From the NCBI RefSeq assembly GCF_051106095.1, contig NC_135785.1, positions 220,963,045 to 221,027,044 on the forward strand: a stretch of DNA of 64,000 nt. The letters run 5' to 3'. Source of the stretch: Pogona vitticeps. Lineage: Eukaryota > Chordata > Lepidosauria > Squamata > Agamidae. Shown here in pieces: positions 10,628-22,699 of this stretch (position 1 is its first letter; each line of letters opens with the position of its first letter). A model generated the notes under the pieces. The model worked only from the letters and a program-made list of their open reading frames with translations. It did no database searches and was not told the DNA's origin. The translations under genes and the position numbers were made by a program.

Positions 10628-12107
10628 GTAAGATTCCCCCTAATTTATTGTTTAGATTTTTTAAAAGGCCAGAATAAATGAACCTGGAAGAGGAATTGTT
10701 AATTTTTTATTTCCTTATACTACTAAATTGACTGAAACTGCTGAGAAGTTAACTTCTCTAGACCAAAAAATGATAATTTCTTTGTGCACATACTTTTCCC
10801 ATTTGTAAAGGTTCTAATAGATCTTTGTACATATTGGGTGGGAAGAGTATAACACAAAGCTGTCTAGAAAGGCAGTCTTTCTCTTTCACTCTTTTCTAAA
10901 AGTAAGGAGAAGAAAGACCGGGCACATTTGATATCTGGTGTTACTTTCTTTTTGAGTTTGGGGAATGGCTGCCAACTTCTTTACAACAGTCTGCTTGCCA
11001 GAGGTTTCCAACTACAGCTTTGGGAAGACGGGTCCTCTGCTATCTTCACTGGCTTCACCATTTGCATGAATTCCCTTTTTGTTCTTGCACTCAGGCTAAC
11101 TTAATTTTGCTTTGTTTTGAAGAGCTCTTATTGGAAATTGTTATCTAGTTAGCACATATAGTTTTTGATCCAGGGCTTTTTGAATGTCATGAAAAATGTT
11201 GGGTGTGTATGTGTCCTTTTGTGAAGTGATGGTGGATCTTTTAAGTCCACTTGATGGCACATTATTATTATCACTTAGCTCTAACAGAAATACAGCTGTG
11301 TGCTCACATCCATACAGTATATACAAGCCTGAATGGCCAGTGCACACATACACAAAATGTCCCTTCTTTGAGGGTTAGCTATTTCACAGCCCAACTCTTT
11401 CCTGCTACATTTAGATCCAATAAATTATATCAGTAAAGTCTTTAACTTGTCAAATTATTGATGGGTGTTTTAATTGGCAACTTCTTGTATTTTACCTTTA
11501 TTTCAGCTGGTGATCTTAGTAGTTGCAATAGAGATCAGTGGTAAGACTGAATGTGTGCAGTGAAGTTGTGTAAGCTTGGACTGTAGTGTGGAAAGCTTAT
11601 TTCCTTTATGCACGTGTCCTTTGTGTTAACAGCTAAATGACAGCTTACACTGATCTGCACCCAAATATCCCAAATCCTAATACTAGTAAATAATTTCTGT
11701 CCACTGAAACTGTTCAAGGATACTTTGAGAGTTTGATACAATATTACTTTTCACCTAATTTTTCTATTGCTATAATAGTCTTTCAGCAATATAAAAATTG
11801 ATCATGACTCTATTAGTCATTCTCAGTTCACACCAGTTCCATGTTTCTGCTGGTTACTAAATGACAATGGGGAGGGTGTACGTGAGTGTGTGTTCTCCTT
11901 AATTACTGAGAGCAGCCAAAACAATGTTTGATCTGCTTCCTAAATGAAACTAACACTATTAGTATAATGGATTGATTTGGGGTGGGTGGGTGGGAATCCT
12001 TGCATGGCTGTATACAATTTCTGTTCTTACTCTGATGTTTTGGTTTTTTCCTTTCTGCTTTGGTGTACTGCGATCGGATCCTGCTCTTATCTTCCTCTAC
12101 TTACAGA

Positions 12108-12139
12108 GATCCTGATATAGACGCAAGATTGGGAATGTA
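12108..12139 (+). other. Possible alternative MPZL1 terminal exon
   Basis: A pyrimidine-rich tract (CTCTTATCTTCCTCTACTTACAG) precedes AGATCCTGAT. Spliced to exon 4 in phase 2 it would add GDPDIDARLGM and stop at TAA. There is no donor requirement for a terminal exon, but no clear nearby poly(A) signal was confirmed. This is a splice-site reading only, with no remembered homologue. Confidence 0.2.
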
Positions 12140-13722
12140 ACAGGGCTGGGTCTCCTCTTCCAGTCCCACTATATATCATGGTAACTAATCACCTTGGTGA
12201 TTGCTCTTTGGTACTTTGTTTATGTGAGTGTTCACATTTCTGCTTCCTTTGCTGATTACCCGCCTAACATGACTCCATCACTTGTGCTGGAATTCTGTTT
12301 TGTAGACTGTTGGTGAAGGGGCAGCACATCTCACATACTGCTTGAGTTTTGTTGTATCATTTCTCTGTTCATATCAACAATGCTTCTTATCCTCAGAATC
12401 ACTGACCCATTTTGGCAACAGATTCATACTTGTAAATGAATGTGGAAATTCAGAATCTTTCCACTGTGAAGGGAGAAAACAAAGTAGTTTTCAGTATTTC
12501 AAAATTCTCTGTGCACAGATAGTTCAGTGTTACCTTTCTATTTAGTACAAAGCTGGAAAGAACTCCAGACTTTTTTCCTGGCCTCTTGGTGTGCGATCTT
12601 TTAGTCCCAGTAATAATAGAAGCCCACATATTGGTGCTTTCTCAGTGCTTTATTTCCTTGTGTACTGCTGCATATATCATTTGTCTACTTATTTTCAATG
12701 TTTAAATATTCTTGTTGGATAAGAGAAAATAATGGCTTGCAGGAAACTGCTTTTTGCTTCAAGTCTTCGTCACATTGTCATGATCCATGTGTGCTTGTCC
12801 ATGCTATGTATGTGTTGTGTTGAGAGGAAAAGAATGTGTTGGGGCAGCCTTCCTCAACAAAATATCCAGAAGCTGTTTAGATCACAGCTCCGGTCATTAC
12901 AGACCATTGACAGTATTGGTTGGTATTGACATGGGTTGTAATTCAAAACATTTTATGGGCATTATGTTGAGGATGGTAGATTTATGGAAAGGGGGTTAAT
13001 TGAGTGAGGTTATTTTTTTATCATTGGATCAACTAAATGTTTAGTGGCTTGTTCAACAGGAAAAGCCACTCCCAAAGGGACTGTTAGGGTGGGTGAACTT
13101 GGAAAGGGAATTTAGCTTTCCCCTTCCACTGTTTCCCCCCTCGTCAATCCATCCCATGTATTTTGGCACCTTCCTTGTTAGGGAAGAAACTTCTTTAGAA
13201 AAGAAATTATCAATCATGCAGTTGAAATTCAGCAGGAGAAGGAACTAGAAGGCATATTCGGCTGCCATGTGTCTGATACCAGCCATCCCTCCAGATGTAG
13301 ACTTTTTACTCTTAAGTCTACATGTGCACATCGCCCTGACTACCCTTTTTGTAGTTGGCTTTCAAGTGTGTGTGCATGTACATTTTAGGAATTATGTAGG
13401 GAGTCAGTGTACTATTTAATTTAGATATCTGGTTCTTACTTTTTAAAAACCAGCAGACAGCTATTTCTGAGATGATTCCTGCTGTTTAAAGTAACAGTGA
13501 GAGAGTGCCTGTTCAAAGACATTGCTCAAGCCCTTTCCAATTGACTGGTCTCTTGAGTTTCTACAGAAACTTAGCTTTTACAATCAGCAGTTCAACTGAT
13601 TGAAGTTGTTAATATTTTAAATATAAACCTTCCCAAGTCAAGACCTGTTTTTTGACTTTGGCTACCATGAAAACACAATACGTGTGTTCTTATTTCATTT
13701 AGCCAATGGTTTTATTTAGCCA

Positions 13723-13763
13723 ATTCCGTGGGACAGTCCTTCATAATAGCTGTCCCACGGAAT
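13723..13763. repeat. Perfect 14-bp stem hairpin
   Basis: ATTCCGTGGGACAG at 13723-13736 is exactly complementary to CTGTCCCACGGAAT at 13750-13763 around a 13-base loop. Confidence 0.85.
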
Positions 13764-14102
13764 GTTTGTTGTAGGTTTTTCAGGCCTTCAGGAATACATT
13801 ATCCCAAGGAAGTTTCCAATGCAAATTAAAATTAAATCAGTTTAAAATATAAAATACTTGAAATAGGAGTAAAAATTTCATTTGTGTGCTTAAAATGCAA
13901 TATCCTTCCAATAATAGACACAAACATAAAAAATGTCCAAGAGAATAAGTGGATGTCTGGCAAACCGTTTTTAGGAAGGGAATTTGGTAGTGGTTGAAGT
14001 TGTGTTGTTGAGGGTCTGTTCTGGCTGGTGCAAAAAAAAAATATAGCCAGTAGACATTAATTTTCTGCCTAGGAAAGAAAGGAAGTAATCTTCAAGTATG
14101 TA

Positions 14103-16144
14103 CAATGGTGCCCCGCATAGCGACTAATCGTCGCTATCCGGAAACATCGCTATACGGATGGAAAAACCCCATAGGAACGCATTAAACTTCGTTTAATGCA
14201 TTCCTATGGGGCCCAAACTCACCGTTCAGCGAAGATCCTCCATAGCGCCGCCATTTTCACTGCCTCGGTAAGCGAGGGCAGTGCGAAAATGGTTGCGGCA
14301 GCCATTTTGGAACCGCCGATCAGCTGTGTGAAAATGGGGCCTTTGGGAGGACCAAAGCCCCCATTTTCACACAGCCGAAGCGCCCGCGGCGAAAATGCCG
14401 TGAAAAACACACGCACACACCACAAACATACCCCCCCCAGTCCAAACCCACCCTCCAAAACCCACACAGAATTTTTTTTTAAAAAAGGACTTAACAGTCC
14501 GAAGCCTCCCGGCGCTCTGCTGGCTCCGCGCGGCTGGGGACGAGCAGCCAGGGGCCTGGCCTGCTCTAGCCTCCTGGCCCTGCGCTGGTTCCGCGCGGCT
14601 GGGGGCGAGCGGCCAGGGCCCTGGCCTGCTCTAGCCGCCCAGCCCTCCGCTGGTTCTGCGCGGCTGGGGGCAAGCTATACGGATGGAAAAACCCCATAGG
14701 AACGCATTAAACTTCGTTTAATGCATTCCTATGGGGCCCAAACTCACCGTTCAGCGAAGATCCTCCATAGCGCCGCCATTTTCACTGCCTCGGTAAGCGA
14801 GGGCAGTGCGAAAATGGTTGCGGCAGCCATTTTGGAACCGCCGATCAGCTGTGTGAAAATGGGGCCTTTGGGAGGACCAAAGCCCCCATTTTCACACAGC
14901 CGAAGCGCCCGCGGCGAAAATGCCGTGAAAAACACACGCACACACCACAAACATACCCCCCCCCAGTCCAAACCCACCCTCCAAAACCCACACAGAATTT
15001 TTTTTTAAAAAAGGACTTAACAGTCCGAAGCCTCCCGGCGCTCTGCTGGCTCCGCGCGGCTGGGGACGAGCAGCCAGGGGCCTGGCCTGCTCTAGCCTCC
15101 TGGCCCTGCGCTGGTTCCGCGCGGCTGGGGGCGAGCGGCCAGGGCCCCAGCCTGCTCTAGCCGCCCGGCGCTCTGCTGCCTTTAGAGCTTTCAAAGGGGT
15201 TCCTCCAATGTCGGGGAAAGCCCTTTGAAACCTCTGAAGGCACTGATCGCGGCAGCGAGGACCCCCAGGGAGGTCTCCCATGGTGGCCCTGGGAGACCTC
15301 CCTGGGGGTCCCCACCGCCGTGATGGGCTGCTTTGGAGCTCTCTGAAGCCAAAAAGGCAGTGAGAAAACGCGGGAAATTCAAACTTCCCGCACTTTCTCC
15401 CTTCCTTTTTGGCTTCGTAAGCAAGCCGGCAGCCAGGGAGGAATCGTCTCCCTCCTTGCAAGCAACGCTTGGTACTCCTTGTGCCGGCTGACCTCAGCCC
15501 AGCGTGAGGAGGACCCAGCGTTGCTTGCAAGGAGGGAGACGATTCCTCCCTGCCTGGCTGGCTTGCTTTTCCAAAGGAGAAGCAAGCCGGCGGCCAGGGA
15601 AGAATCGTCTCCCTCCTTGCAAGCAACACTGGGTCCTCCTCGCACCAGCTGACCTCAGCCCAGCACGAGGAGGACCCAGCGTTGCTTGCAAAGAGGGAGC
15701 CGATTCCTTCCTGGCCGGCCCTCCCCCCGGCCGGCATTTTCAGGGTGAGCGCATCGGAGTGGCCGCGGGAGAGCCCTCTCCTGCAGCTGCTCTGACGCGC
15801 CCGCCGGAAAATGCCGGCCGGCCGGCGCTTCAGAGCAGCCGCGGGAGAGACCTCGCCTGTGGCCGCTCCGACGTGCCTGCCCCGAAAATGCTGGCCGGCC
15901 GCCGCTTCAGAGCAGCCGCGGGAGAGACCTCGCCCGCGGCCGCTCCGACGCGCCCGCCCCGAAAATGCCACCCGGCTGGCTCTTCAGAGCAGCCGCGGGA
16001 GAGACCTCGCCTGTGGCCGCTCCAACACACCCGCCAGGGGCCTATGGGGAAACATCGCAATGCGATCGCTTTTGCGATTGCAAAAAATGAATCGCTATGC
16101 GGATTCGTTGTTAAACGGGGCGCTCGTTATGCGAGGCACCACTG
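14103..16144. mobile_element. GC-rich 2-kb pogo/Tigger-type composite MITE
   Basis: Left end CAATGGTGCCCCGCATAGCG, right end TTATGCGAGGCACCACTG, with TA on each side. Inside are a 525-bp tandem duplication (14149-14673 and 14674-15198), a roughly 64-bp GC-rich sub-repeat, large inverted repeats (15425-15720) and several units of about 80 bp with GAGCAGCCGCGGGAGAGACC (15720-16030). Long open frames here, including a 359-codon one on the minus strand, come from GC-rich repeats and resemble no protein. Confidence 0.85.
14149..15198. repeat. Two tandem copies of a 525-bp unit
   Basis: GCTATACGGATGGAAAAACC begins at 14149 and again at 14674, and the following sequence matches almost base for base. 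Each unit holds short complementary CGCATTAAAC/GTTTAATGCATTCC segments and the 64-bp Gly/Cys-skewed sub-repeats. Confidence 0.9.
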
Positions 16145-16525
16145 TATTTACTTGGAAGCAAATCCTGATGTCTCAGGCAGATATGGAAGGAACTGTGCCC
16201 CTAGATTGTGTCAGGGTTAGTCAGGTGGTTGAGAACAGCTGTTAGAAATCTTGTAAAAGCTTGTGAAATCTGCTGTTCTCTAGTAGAGTTTTCTTCTAAG
16301 GCCATATTAGATGCATGTGAGAAGGAAGAGAAATAGGAGTGACTGTGTTGAGCAGAAATAGGAAGGTGATGTATGAGCTGTCTGTCCCTCACTGAAATCA
16401 CCCTTTACTTTGGCATAATTTGCCATGTCATCCTGCCATCACTTGCCTTTGTTTTTGTTTTGTTTTTTGTTTTTTGTTTGCCTCTTGAACATTGTCCTGC
16501 AAACTCTGCTCTGCCACCTCGTCAG

Positions 16526-16631
16526 CTGCAGTACCTCTGAGAGCTTGGTGTCTCCAGTTAAGCAGGCTCCACGGAAGTCCCCCTCCGACACAGAGGGTCT
16601 GGTAAACAGCGTGCCCATCCGATCACACCAG
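16526..16631 (+). CDS. MPZL1: MPZL1 exon 5: cytoplasmic linker
   Basis: The acceptor GTCAG at 16521-16525 is followed by one base completing a Gly codon and 35 codons, CSTSESLVSPVKQAPRKSPS through VPIRSHQ, ending in phase 0 at CAG|GTAAAT. This is nearly identical to the human MPZL1 linker (CSTSESLSPVKQAPRKSPSDTEG) and separates MPZL1 from MPZ. The stretch is rich in Ser/Pro. Human transcripts that skip this exon encode the short PZR1b isoform; the consequence of skipping here is given in the findings. Confidence 0.95.
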
Positions 16632-17928
16632 GTAAATGGCATCATGCTGCTTTGAGAACTCTTAACATGGAGACCACCTAGGTGACAGGCAGTACCTTTT
16701 TTGAGGGGACATAGATGTCATTGTTGAAAGGATTATGGACACAGATATGTATGTGTACCAAAAAGCTGTGCTGTAATGAAAATGAACAGAAAGCTCTTGT
16801 TATTTTTGAAACTTTTGTCCTGGCTTCAGTATTTTCAGGATCTTGAAAAGATTTGAACGTGGCCAGTAGATAGCCTTGTTGAATGAAGAGCAGCTGCAGT
16901 GAAAGCAATTAGATAAGCCTACTTTTATGTCAGTTTGGGGCTCCAGAGAGTCAACTGATTTTTCTGGATTGCTGTGCATAGGGTTGAGAGGTTGAATGAT
17001 TGTTCTGTCATATGGCACAGGTTTGCTAATTCATAGCCTTGTAGCTCCTTTCAGTTGTACTCCTTCATTCTCAGCAATGCTGAGTATTTAAGTCTCTTGG
17101 ATTCTTACAATGATCTTTATTAGAGCTAAGAATATTCTAGTCTTCTGTGCTTCATTGTTTTTTTCCTACCAACAGTGTTGAGTGGACATATTTGAAAGCC
17201 CATGAGGTACTAATCTACTCCAGAAATTCTAATTCTAGAGTATGGTCTGACAGAAAATGGATATTAGCAGATTGCACAAAAATGAATGAAGGCTTTTGGC
17301 AAACAAGGATATGTTGATTAGCAATGGGATTTTTGTTGGACTACAAATCCTGTAATTCTTCATTCTGGTTCTGCCTGACAGACATTTTGCAGACACCAAA
17401 GTGTGGCTTATCTGGGAGAAAGGCCTAAATTGGAAGGCTTTAAGGCCTACCTCCACCCAAGCTTTCTGTTCCTGCTGTGGTGCTAGTTGGGAGCTTTCTT
17501 TCTGAACACCAAGCTAGGCTGAACTTGAACTAGGCCTCAGAGCATTCCAGTTTAGGTTTTTCTTCCAGGTGAACCACACTTTGGCGTCTGTAAGATATCT
17601 TGTCTGGTAGAACTCCCAGCATGAAGAATTAGAGGGTTTGTGGTCCAAAAAAATCTAGCTTTGTGTTATTTTTAAACTATTATGAAAATTGGCCTGTAAA
17701 CATAAAGGGATGTTCTTCAGAACTGCCTCTCAGTTTTAAGACAGTTTGTTCTTAAAGCTCTTCTTCACATGTTTGAAGCTGATTATTACAGACTCGTATA
17801 CAGACCCACAAATTAAATAGTCTGCATTGTTCTTTTTTAACTAGTCAGTTGGAGGTTGGCCAAGGAACCCCTTCAGGCAGGCTGCTGCATTTCAATGCTG
17901 GGCATAAAAAGAAGGGATGAAAAGAATA

Positions 17929-18343
17929 CAGTGGTGCCCCACTAGACGCTTACCCCGCATGACGTCGAAATTGCTTAACAATGACTTTTTTGTGATCGCT
18001 ATTGCGATTGCAAACCGATGATCAAATGGGTTTTTTTTTTTGCTTGACGACAGTCGGTTCCCTGCTTTGGGAACCGATTCTTCGCATTACGATGATTTTA
18101 AAACAGCTGATTGGCGGCTCTCAAAATGGCTCCCTGCTGTTTTGCTGACCTCATTTCACAAGATAGGGAGCGGAAAATGGCCACCTTATGGAGGATCTTT
18201 GCTGCATGATCAGGTATATCCCCCATTGGAACACATTGACTGGTTTTCAGTGCATTTCAATGGATTTTTTTCTGCTTGATGATGATTTTGCTTAACAGTG
18301 ATTTTGTTGGAATGCATTATCATCGTCAAGCGGGGCACCACTG
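17929..18343. mobile_element. pogo/Tigger-type MITE
   Basis: Starts CAGTGGTGCCCCACTAGACG and ends GTCAAGCGGGGCACCACTG with TA flanks. Closely related to 31670-32098: both carry the TTTTGCGATTGCAAAC-like block and an AACAGCTGATTGGCGGCTCT-like block. Confidence 0.88.
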
Positions 18344-18359
18344 TAGTCATTATCTTCTG

Positions 18360-19560
18360 TCATTCCATTCATCTGAATTCAGTTCCCTGTTGTCTGGGGC
18401 TACCTTGTAGATACTTAAATGTGGCAGCATGGGTGACAAAAGAAAACCCTGAGGGATGCCACAGGCGAATAGCCAAGGTCCCCTCCACCATCTTCTGAGT
18501 TTACCCCACCTGGAAGAACCAGACCCACAGTGCCTCCATTCTAGACAGTTGACCTGGAAGTATACCATGGTTGATGGTATCTGAAGCTACAGAGTGGTCA
18601 AGCAGAATCTTTAGGGAGACATTCCCTCAGTTTGTTCCCAATGTAGACTGTTCACCAAGGCAACCAAAACAGTTCCTGTTCCATAAACAAACCTGAAGCC
18701 TGATGCAAATAGATTTAGATAATTTGTTTCATCCAGGAATCCTTAGCTGAGAAACCTTTACATGTTCCAAAACCCTACACAGAAATAGGATATTTTGAGA
18801 TAAGCCAGTAGTGTGGTGTCCAGGGGAGGGATTTTTTAAGTGAAGATCTTACAACTACTTCCTGGAGATATGGTGGAATTCCACTCGCTCCAAAGAGTTG
18901 TTCAGCACTCTTCTTACCCATTCTGCTGCATGCTTTCTAGCTGCTTTTATAATACGTGAAGGCAAGGATCCAGAATACACATGATAGCTCTTACCTCTCT
19001 CTTAACTATCAAGGATCCTGACCATATCCTTGTGGTCCACGAGTTAAAAAGCATTAGTGCTAGAGCCAAAGTTACATCTGCAGGATCTGCATTAACTCCG
19101 TCATGCAAGTCAGAGCAGAATAGAGCAAATTTATTTGCAATGTGTTTGCAAGTTGCAAATGGGCTATAGAGTGGTTAACATTCTTCATTTGCAGGCGGTA
19201 TCACAGTAGGCCCTTGACCACTCAAAACAGTTCTACTGGACTACACTGCAGATGCAGTGATGATGAAGGAAGACTTAACTCACTGCTATGTGACCAATGT
19301 GGTATCCTCAGCCAGTGTAACTGCCTCTCATTGGAGAATCATTTTGTCACTTTGCTATGGAACAGATCTTCCAGTGGTCTTTAACTAATGTTCGGTTAGA
19401 CTTGCCACGAGTTTTCTACCATTATCACTCTAGATGCTGTTTGAAAGGAACAATCAGATTAATGGGAGCAACTGACGTTCCTTGTTCTTGCTTGGACAAG
19501 CAAATATCTGCTGTCAAAGATAGTTCAAGTCTGGACATTCATTTTTTTCTGCCGTGAACT
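18360..19560 (-). mobile_element. LINE fragment, L2/CR1-group reverse transcriptase
   Basis: Read leftward, decayed frames give SGFRFVYGTGTVLVALVNSL, SDTINHGILPGQLSRMEALW and CGIPQGFLLSPMLPHLSIYK. These match the order of RT motifs (GFRxGYGTETAL, AFDTINHGILL, GVPQGSVLSPMLFNIYM) of L2/CR1-group LINEs. Many stops are present. The 5' boundary near 19560 is uncertain. Confidence 0.7.
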
Positions 19561-21091
19561 TCTTAGGACTGCTTTTATCACTTTGGATAGGGGGTGCAAG
19601 TGTGTAGGCTTTCACACAAGTCAATTGTCCTGTGCCAATTTCCTAGTAAAGACAGTTTCCCTTTTCTCTGCAGAACCTAGGTGCACATGTACCACAATAC
19701 AACTGTGCATCTTATAAGGTATTTCTGTTACTTAACAAGAATATGAAAGGAGCCACAACAAGTATCTGGGCAAGGAGAATTAATTATTTGCTTCTAGTCT
19801 GCACAGGAATGAACAGATTTGCATGCCTAATGTATTAAAGTAAGAGTTGATCTACCTGGGAATTGCAAATATTTTTTTTGTTGTGGTTCTGTTTTTAATT
19901 ATTACAGAAGAAGTTTGACTTCCATATTCAAGTTTTTGGTTTTCTTCCTACCGATAATGGTGTTGTGATATAAAAATATGTCACAATATCACTCTCAGTA
20001 GGAAGAAGAGTTTGGGCATTATCATTATAGCAGTCTTCAGCCCATTTACCAGGATTTGGGTGTAATATCTTAGTTTTCCACAGTAGAACAGGATGCTGAT
20101 ATTGTTAAAATAATGATAGCGATTTTAAAACCTAACAAATGATTGAAGACAGGAATCTGGAGAACTTAAATACTTAAACACTATACTTAAACATCCCGAG
20201 GAGGAGCTTGCACATTACTTGTTTACATATTTGCATCCTGATATTAGTTAATGTTGCCTGTTATGAAACAGGAACTTTGCTAACTGAAGTTATGTTTCTA
20301 ACAGAATGCATGGAGCCTCTGTCTCGTTTGATTCATTACACCTTCAGGATGTCTGAATTCATCAGATTTGTTTTCAGTATTGTTCTGATTAGTAAATTCG
20401 TTTGAGGCATCATCTCCTCATAATGGTTCATGTCTGTCTTGTACCAAATATCCTGGTGATTCTCATCCTTTTTTATGCATCTGGCCATAGAGCATTTGTT
20501 TGTTTTGAATGCAGTAATTGTTATTGTACTCTGATTTCTAGGTTTAATGCTAATATATCTCATTTTCTGGTTTCTGTATGTCTAAAAGACAAAGCCGAAG
20601 ACATTATCCCAATTATATTTTGTTCTAGAGAGCATTTCTGAATTCTATATGAATATGAATATCCCCCCACAGGTGCAGACACTACCAGGACCTTCAGACT
20701 AACTAACAGGCTTTTTGTATGCTTTCATGGTCCTCATAACAAAGGTCCAGCTTTATTCTAATCCATCTCTAGATGGATAGTCCAGACTATCTATGGCTTA
20801 TCAGCAGTCAGGCGAGTCACCGTCTAATAATCTTAAAATTTTTTCCACCAGAATGCTGTCCACCTTGGCTGCATTCCAGCGTAGAACCGAAATTCTCAAC
20901 ATCTACCATGCAGCAGCATGATTCATGCTATCCACCTTTGCAAAGCACTACCAGCTAGATGTAAGGGTACACAATGATGCTGGATTTGGCAGAACTGTGT
21001 TGGCATCCTTCCTACCATGACATCACACCGGCCGATAAGTGAAGCTTGCTAGTCACCCATTTGTGTGCATTCACAGAGGCCATGAAGAAGA

Positions 21092-21411
21092 AAGAAAGGT
21101 TACTTACCTGTAACCATGATTCTGCGAGTGGTCCTCTGTGAATTCACACTACCCACCTGTCCTCCCCTCTGTCCGTCATGGGTATCTTATTTATTATATA
21201 ACTCTCATGCCCGGCGGACAAATTTTAGGAACTGAGAGGAATCTTGGTTGGGGGGAGCATGCGCCTCATTGGGGATCAGCCCATAAAATTGTTACTTTTA
21301 GCTCTAGAATATTCCGAGAATGTCAGTGCAGGTGCAGACAAGACCCATTTGTGTGAATTCACAGAGGACCACTAGAAGAACCATGGTTACAGGTAAGTGA
21401 CCTTTCTTTTC
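21092..21411. repeat. Inverted-repeat module carrying consensus 5' splice sites
   Basis: About 58 bases at 21092-21150 (AGGTTACTTACCTGTAACCA and onward) are repeated inverted at 21352-21411. Each arm holds GTTACAG|GTAAGT, which matches the U1 consensus. The sites point outward: minus strand at the left arm, plus strand at the right arm. Confidence 0.85.
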
Positions 21412-21627
21412 GCCGCCGCTGCAAGCTCCATGGAGCCTTCCTATCTCTCCATTGCTCACAGTGGATTAGCCATTCTGCGACCTGGCAGAAAGGCTCATCA
21501 TCCCGCCTTCTGCCAGGACTGGCTAATCTGTCACAAGCAACGGAGCGATAGGAAGACACCATGGAGCTTGCAGCAGCAGCAGAATCATGAGCGGCCAGTA
21601 TAGCCCCAAGGGGCCGGACCCTCGTTT

Positions 21628-21631
<4 letters not shown>

Positions 21632-21725
<94 letters not shown>

Positions 21726-21790
21726 TTAGATTTCTGTCCCGCCCACCTAGACCAAAGGTCTACTCTGGGTCATTATCTGCACCTGTGGGG
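21632..21790 (-). repeat. TG and ATTT microsatellites beside a retroposon tail
   Basis: About 28 GT units (21632-21688) and ten ATTT units (21689-21727) adjoin, on the minus strand, a CTAGGTGGGCGGGACAGAAA tail of the kind that ends reptile LINE copies. The A-rich tail probably seeded the repeats. Confidence 0.8.
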
Positions 21791-22287
21791 AATATTTGTA
21801 TATGAATACCCCCATCTCTGTTCTAAAGTCATTTACCCAGGCTTCTCCTCTGATAAGCAGATGCAATGTCAAGAGTAAAATGTTTCTAATTTTTGAGCCA
21901 AACATACTTGCTTTCTTTTTTTTCTGAGATGCAGATACTTCTGCAAAACACTCCATACTTATTTTATTGTGTGGAACATATATACATCCTTCAAATTCTG
22001 CAGTAATTGTCTTTCTGCTGAGATTTGGGGGAAATAGATAATGGAATGCTAACAAGGAAAGCATTTAGAAAATGGAAGGCAAGGTATCTTCAGTGAAGAA
22101 CCTTTGGATGGGTATGAGTGATTTACAGTGTGTTAAACCAAATACTGTCTGTACTAATTAAAATTATTGTAGTGCTAGAGCAATTATAATTATTGTAGTT
22201 AGAGTCACTTATACTCTGGATCAAATAATCTTTCAATCCAGACAAATAAATTTTGCCTCCATTTATAATTTGATAGACGTTGGTGAA

Positions 22288-22699
22288 TAGAAATAGGATA
22301 TTCATATTCATAGAAAAATACAACTATCTTGGGCCCAGGTGGCCAGGATCCCCAGACCTACCTACCTGAACCAACCTGTCTACTTACGGGTGGCCATGCA
22401 GCATGCGTGGCCGGTGTCCTTCTTGTTGTGCCAGTGCCAGATGAAGCCAGGCTGGTGTGCTCTGCCTTCTTGCTCTTCTGTCCACACAGCAATTCAGTGG
22501 GGAGACTCATCATCCCGCCCCTGGCTGGAGTGGCCAGAAGAGCAGGAAGGCAGAGCAGTACCAGCCAGGCTTTGTCCAGCATTGGTGCAACAAGAAGGAT
22601 GCCAGCCATACATGCTGTGCAGTGATCCATAAGTGGACTGGTCAGTTTGGCGAGGCACGATATTTGTATTCGTCTATGAATATGAATATTCCATCTCTA
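22288..22699. mobile_element. Palindromic hAT-like MITE
   Basis: Termini TAGAAATAGGATATTCATAT and, inverted, TAGAGATGGAATATTCATAT. Flanks TTGGTGAA and CTAGTGAA match at 6 of 8. The centre is a long imperfect palindrome: a block of about 85 bases around 22400-22485 (CCTTCTTGTTG...GCTCTTCTG) recurs inverted at about 22535-22620. Confidence 0.7.

Larger units (their letters stand above)
10628..16525 (+). other. MPZL1: MPZL1 intron 4
   Basis: 5.9 kb intron. It holds a possible alternative terminal exon (12108-12139), a perfect hairpin (13723-13763) and the 2-kb pogo-type composite (14103-16144). The remaining AT-rich sequence, including 10630-12060 and 12200-13700, shows no repeat or exon I can support. 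Confidence 0.75.
20631..21820. mobile_element. 1.2-kb hAT-like composite with 8-bp TSD
   Basis: The flanks TTCTAGAG (20623-20630) and TTCTAAAG (21821-21828) match at 7 of 8. The left subterminal region TATGAATATGAATATCCCCC and the inverted right end CAGAGATGGGGGTATTCATA share the termini of 2659-2969 and 22288-22699. Both ends continue with a matching CACAGGTGCAGA block. Inside are an inverted-repeat module (21092-21411) and a LINE/SINE tail with microsatellite (21632-21790). Confidence 0.6.

Noticed and set aside
14892-15971. Open frame of 359 codons on the minus strand
   Set aside because: It lies wholly in the GC-rich tandem blocks of the 14103-16144 element. Low stop density follows from base composition, and the translation is repetitive and unlike any protein.
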